Assembly: GCA_013205645.1 (NCBI GenBank)
Contig: JABMMH010000161.1
Span: 1-5,845, forward strand
Reading direction: 5' to 3'
From: Polaromonas sp.
Lineage (GTDB): Bacteria; Pseudomonadota; Gammaproteobacteria; Burkholderiales; Burkholderiaceae_C
Length of the DNA: 5,845 nt
Shown here: positions 4,946 through 5,845 of the stretch, one piece after another
Numbering within the stretch: position 1 is the stretch's first letter
Layout of the letters: every line of letters begins with the position of its first letter
The notes under the pieces: generated by a model
Told to the model about the DNA's origin: nothing
The model's input: only the letters and a program-made list of their open reading frames with translations
Databases searched by the model: none
Translations under genes and position numbers: made by a program

Positions 4946-5845
4946 TTATTGGAGGCGACCGCGATGCCGCGCAATCTGCGCCCTGACCTGCGCCGGTGCG
5001 GTACCGCCCAAGGTGTTGCGGGCGTTCAGTGAGCCGCGCAGGCTGAGCACTTCGTAGACGTCTTCCTCGATTTTCGGGTTGAAGCTTTGCAGTGTGGCCA
5101 GTGGCAGTTCAGACAAATCAACGCCTTGACCGATGGCGGTTTTAACGGCGTGGGCGACGGCTTCGTGGGCGTCACGGAAAGGCAGGCCTTTTTTGACCAT
5201 GTAGTCGGCCAAGTCTGTGGCTGTGGCGTAGCCCTTCAAGGCGGCGCGTTCCATGGCTTCAGCTTTGACGGTGATACCGCCGACCATCTCGGCAAAAATG
5301 CGCAGCGTGTCTTTCAGCGTGTCGACCGTGTCGAACAACGGCTCTTTGTCTTCTTGGTTGTCTTTGTTGTAAGCCAGTGGTTGGCCCTTCATCAGGGTCA
5401 CCAAACCCATCAAATGGCCGACCACGCGGCCGGTTTTGCCACGGGCGAGTTCGGGCACGTCCGGGTTTTTCTTTTGCGGCATGATCGATGAGCCGGTGCA
5501 AAAACGGTCGGCCAGGTCGATGAAGCCAAAGCTCTGGCTCATCCACAAAATAAGTTCTTCGCTGAGGCGGCTGGTGTGCACCATCGCCAGCGTGGCGGCT
5601 GCCGTGAACTCGATCGCGAAGTCACGGTCGCTGACCGCGTCCAAGCTGTTTTGGCAAACCGCAGGCAGACCTTGCGCGTCGACCATGCCGAGCGCACGGG
5701 CTACGTGTTCGCGGTCCAGCGGGTAGCTGGTGCCGGCCAGTGCAGCCGCACCCAAGGGCAGGCGATTCACGCGCTTACGCACGTCGAGCATGCGTTCGGC
5801 ATCGCGTGCAAACATCTCGACATAGGCCAGCATGTGGTGGCCAAA
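4946..5845 (-). CDS. argH: Argininosuccinate lyase (ArgH), 5'-partial
   Basis: Catalyses the last step of arginine biosynthesis, splitting argininosuccinate into arginine and fumarate; cytosolic homotetramer of the fumarase/aspartase superfamily. The window holds 299 codons plus TAA. The reading frame is open to the right edge, beginning FGHHMLAYVEM, which is the conserved TFGHHLLAYVEM region. About 160 N-terminal residues (E. coli ArgH is about 457) and the start therefore lie beyond base 5845. The internal ATG at 5831-5833 is not the start. The superfamily signature GSSIMPQKKNP is at 5462-5494 and carries the catalytic-loop serine. Also visible are LPLGAAALAGT, KGQPLAYNKDNQEDKEPLFD and the C-terminal domain ATDLADYMVKKGLPFRDAHE. 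No damage is seen. It is the first visible gene of the - strand group; any promoter is outside the window. Confidence 0.97.
   Translation of the reverse strand, partial: FGHHMLAYVEMFARDAERMLDVRKRVNRLPLGAAALAGTSYPLDREHVARALGMVDAQGLPAVCQNSLDAVSDRDFAIEFTAAATLAMVHTSRLSEELILWMSQSFGFIDLADRFCTGSSIMPQKKNPDVPELARGKTGRVVGHLMGLVTLMKGQPLAYNKDNQEDKEPLFDTVDTLKDTLRIFAEMVGGITVKAEAMERAALKGYATATDLADYMVKKGLPFRDAHEAVAHAVKTAIGQGVDLSELPLATLQSFNPKIEEDVYEVLSLRGSLNARNTLGGTAPAQVRAQIARHRGRLQ

Larger units (their letters stand above)
1163..5845 (-). other. Predicted transcription unit argH - lldD-like - yaaA - dioxygenase - queF
   Basis: Five codirectional genes are separated by 45, 36, 27 and 21 bases, with no hairpin-plus-T-run terminator or convincing promoter in any gap. 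This supports a single message entering from beyond the right edge, though an extra promoter inside argH or another coding region cannot be excluded. All five genes fall in the same reading frame because every gap is a multiple of three. Confidence 0.6.

Noticed and set aside
4940..5000. Possible sigma70 promoter for the lldD-like gene at the 3' end of argH (TTGCGC, 17 bases, CAATAA)
   Set aside because: The -10 match is poor and overlaps coding sequence; not better than chance without 5'-end data.
1..5845. A novel defence, mobile or biosynthetic system
   Set aside because: All six genes belong to known families, with no toxin-antitoxin pair, integrase, repeats array, reverse transcriptase or compositional break visible.

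Overview
The window is a moderately GC-rich, gene-dense piece of a proteobacterial chromosome. Recalled sequence families point to Burkholderiales, probably Comamonadaceae (Rhodoferax/Polaromonas/Limnohabitans-like). The main clues are the long-insert form of DinB, the long QueF, and the LldD and ArgH sequences. No search was run, so the genus is a guess. There are no RNA genes, insertion sequences, CRISPR arrays or phage genes, and no gap between genes exceeds 45 bases.

Layout: bases 1-1155 (+ strand) hold the 3' part of dinB, a Y-family translesion DNA polymerase whose start lies left of the window. The rest is five genes on the - strand, read right to left. They are argH (5' end beyond the right edge, 4946-5845), an LldD-type FMN-dependent 2-hydroxy-acid dehydrogenase (3746-4900), yaaA (2936-3709), a prolyl-4-hydroxylase-like 2OG-Fe(II) dioxygenase (2048-2908) and queF (1163-2026). 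Gaps between these five are 45, 36, 27 and 21 bases, with no terminator visible, so they look like one transcription unit. queF and dinB converge with only 7 bases between their stop codons.

How the genes relate: argH (last step of arginine synthesis) and queF (preQ0 to preQ1 for tRNA queuosine) are housekeeping genes with no obvious biochemical link. The three genes between them touch redox and iron chemistry: a flavin dehydrogenase feeding electrons to respiration, a YaaA-family protein that limits peroxide/iron damage, and an iron- and O2-dependent hydroxylase. A shared oxidative-stress theme is possible but is inference from order only.

I did not find a convincing undescribed system. The best second-look items are the A-rich direct-repeat leader of the lldD-like gene, the N-terminal helical extension on the dioxygenase, the roughly 34-residue insert in DinB, and the fact that all five - strand genes share one reading frame, two junctions being closed by a single stop codon.
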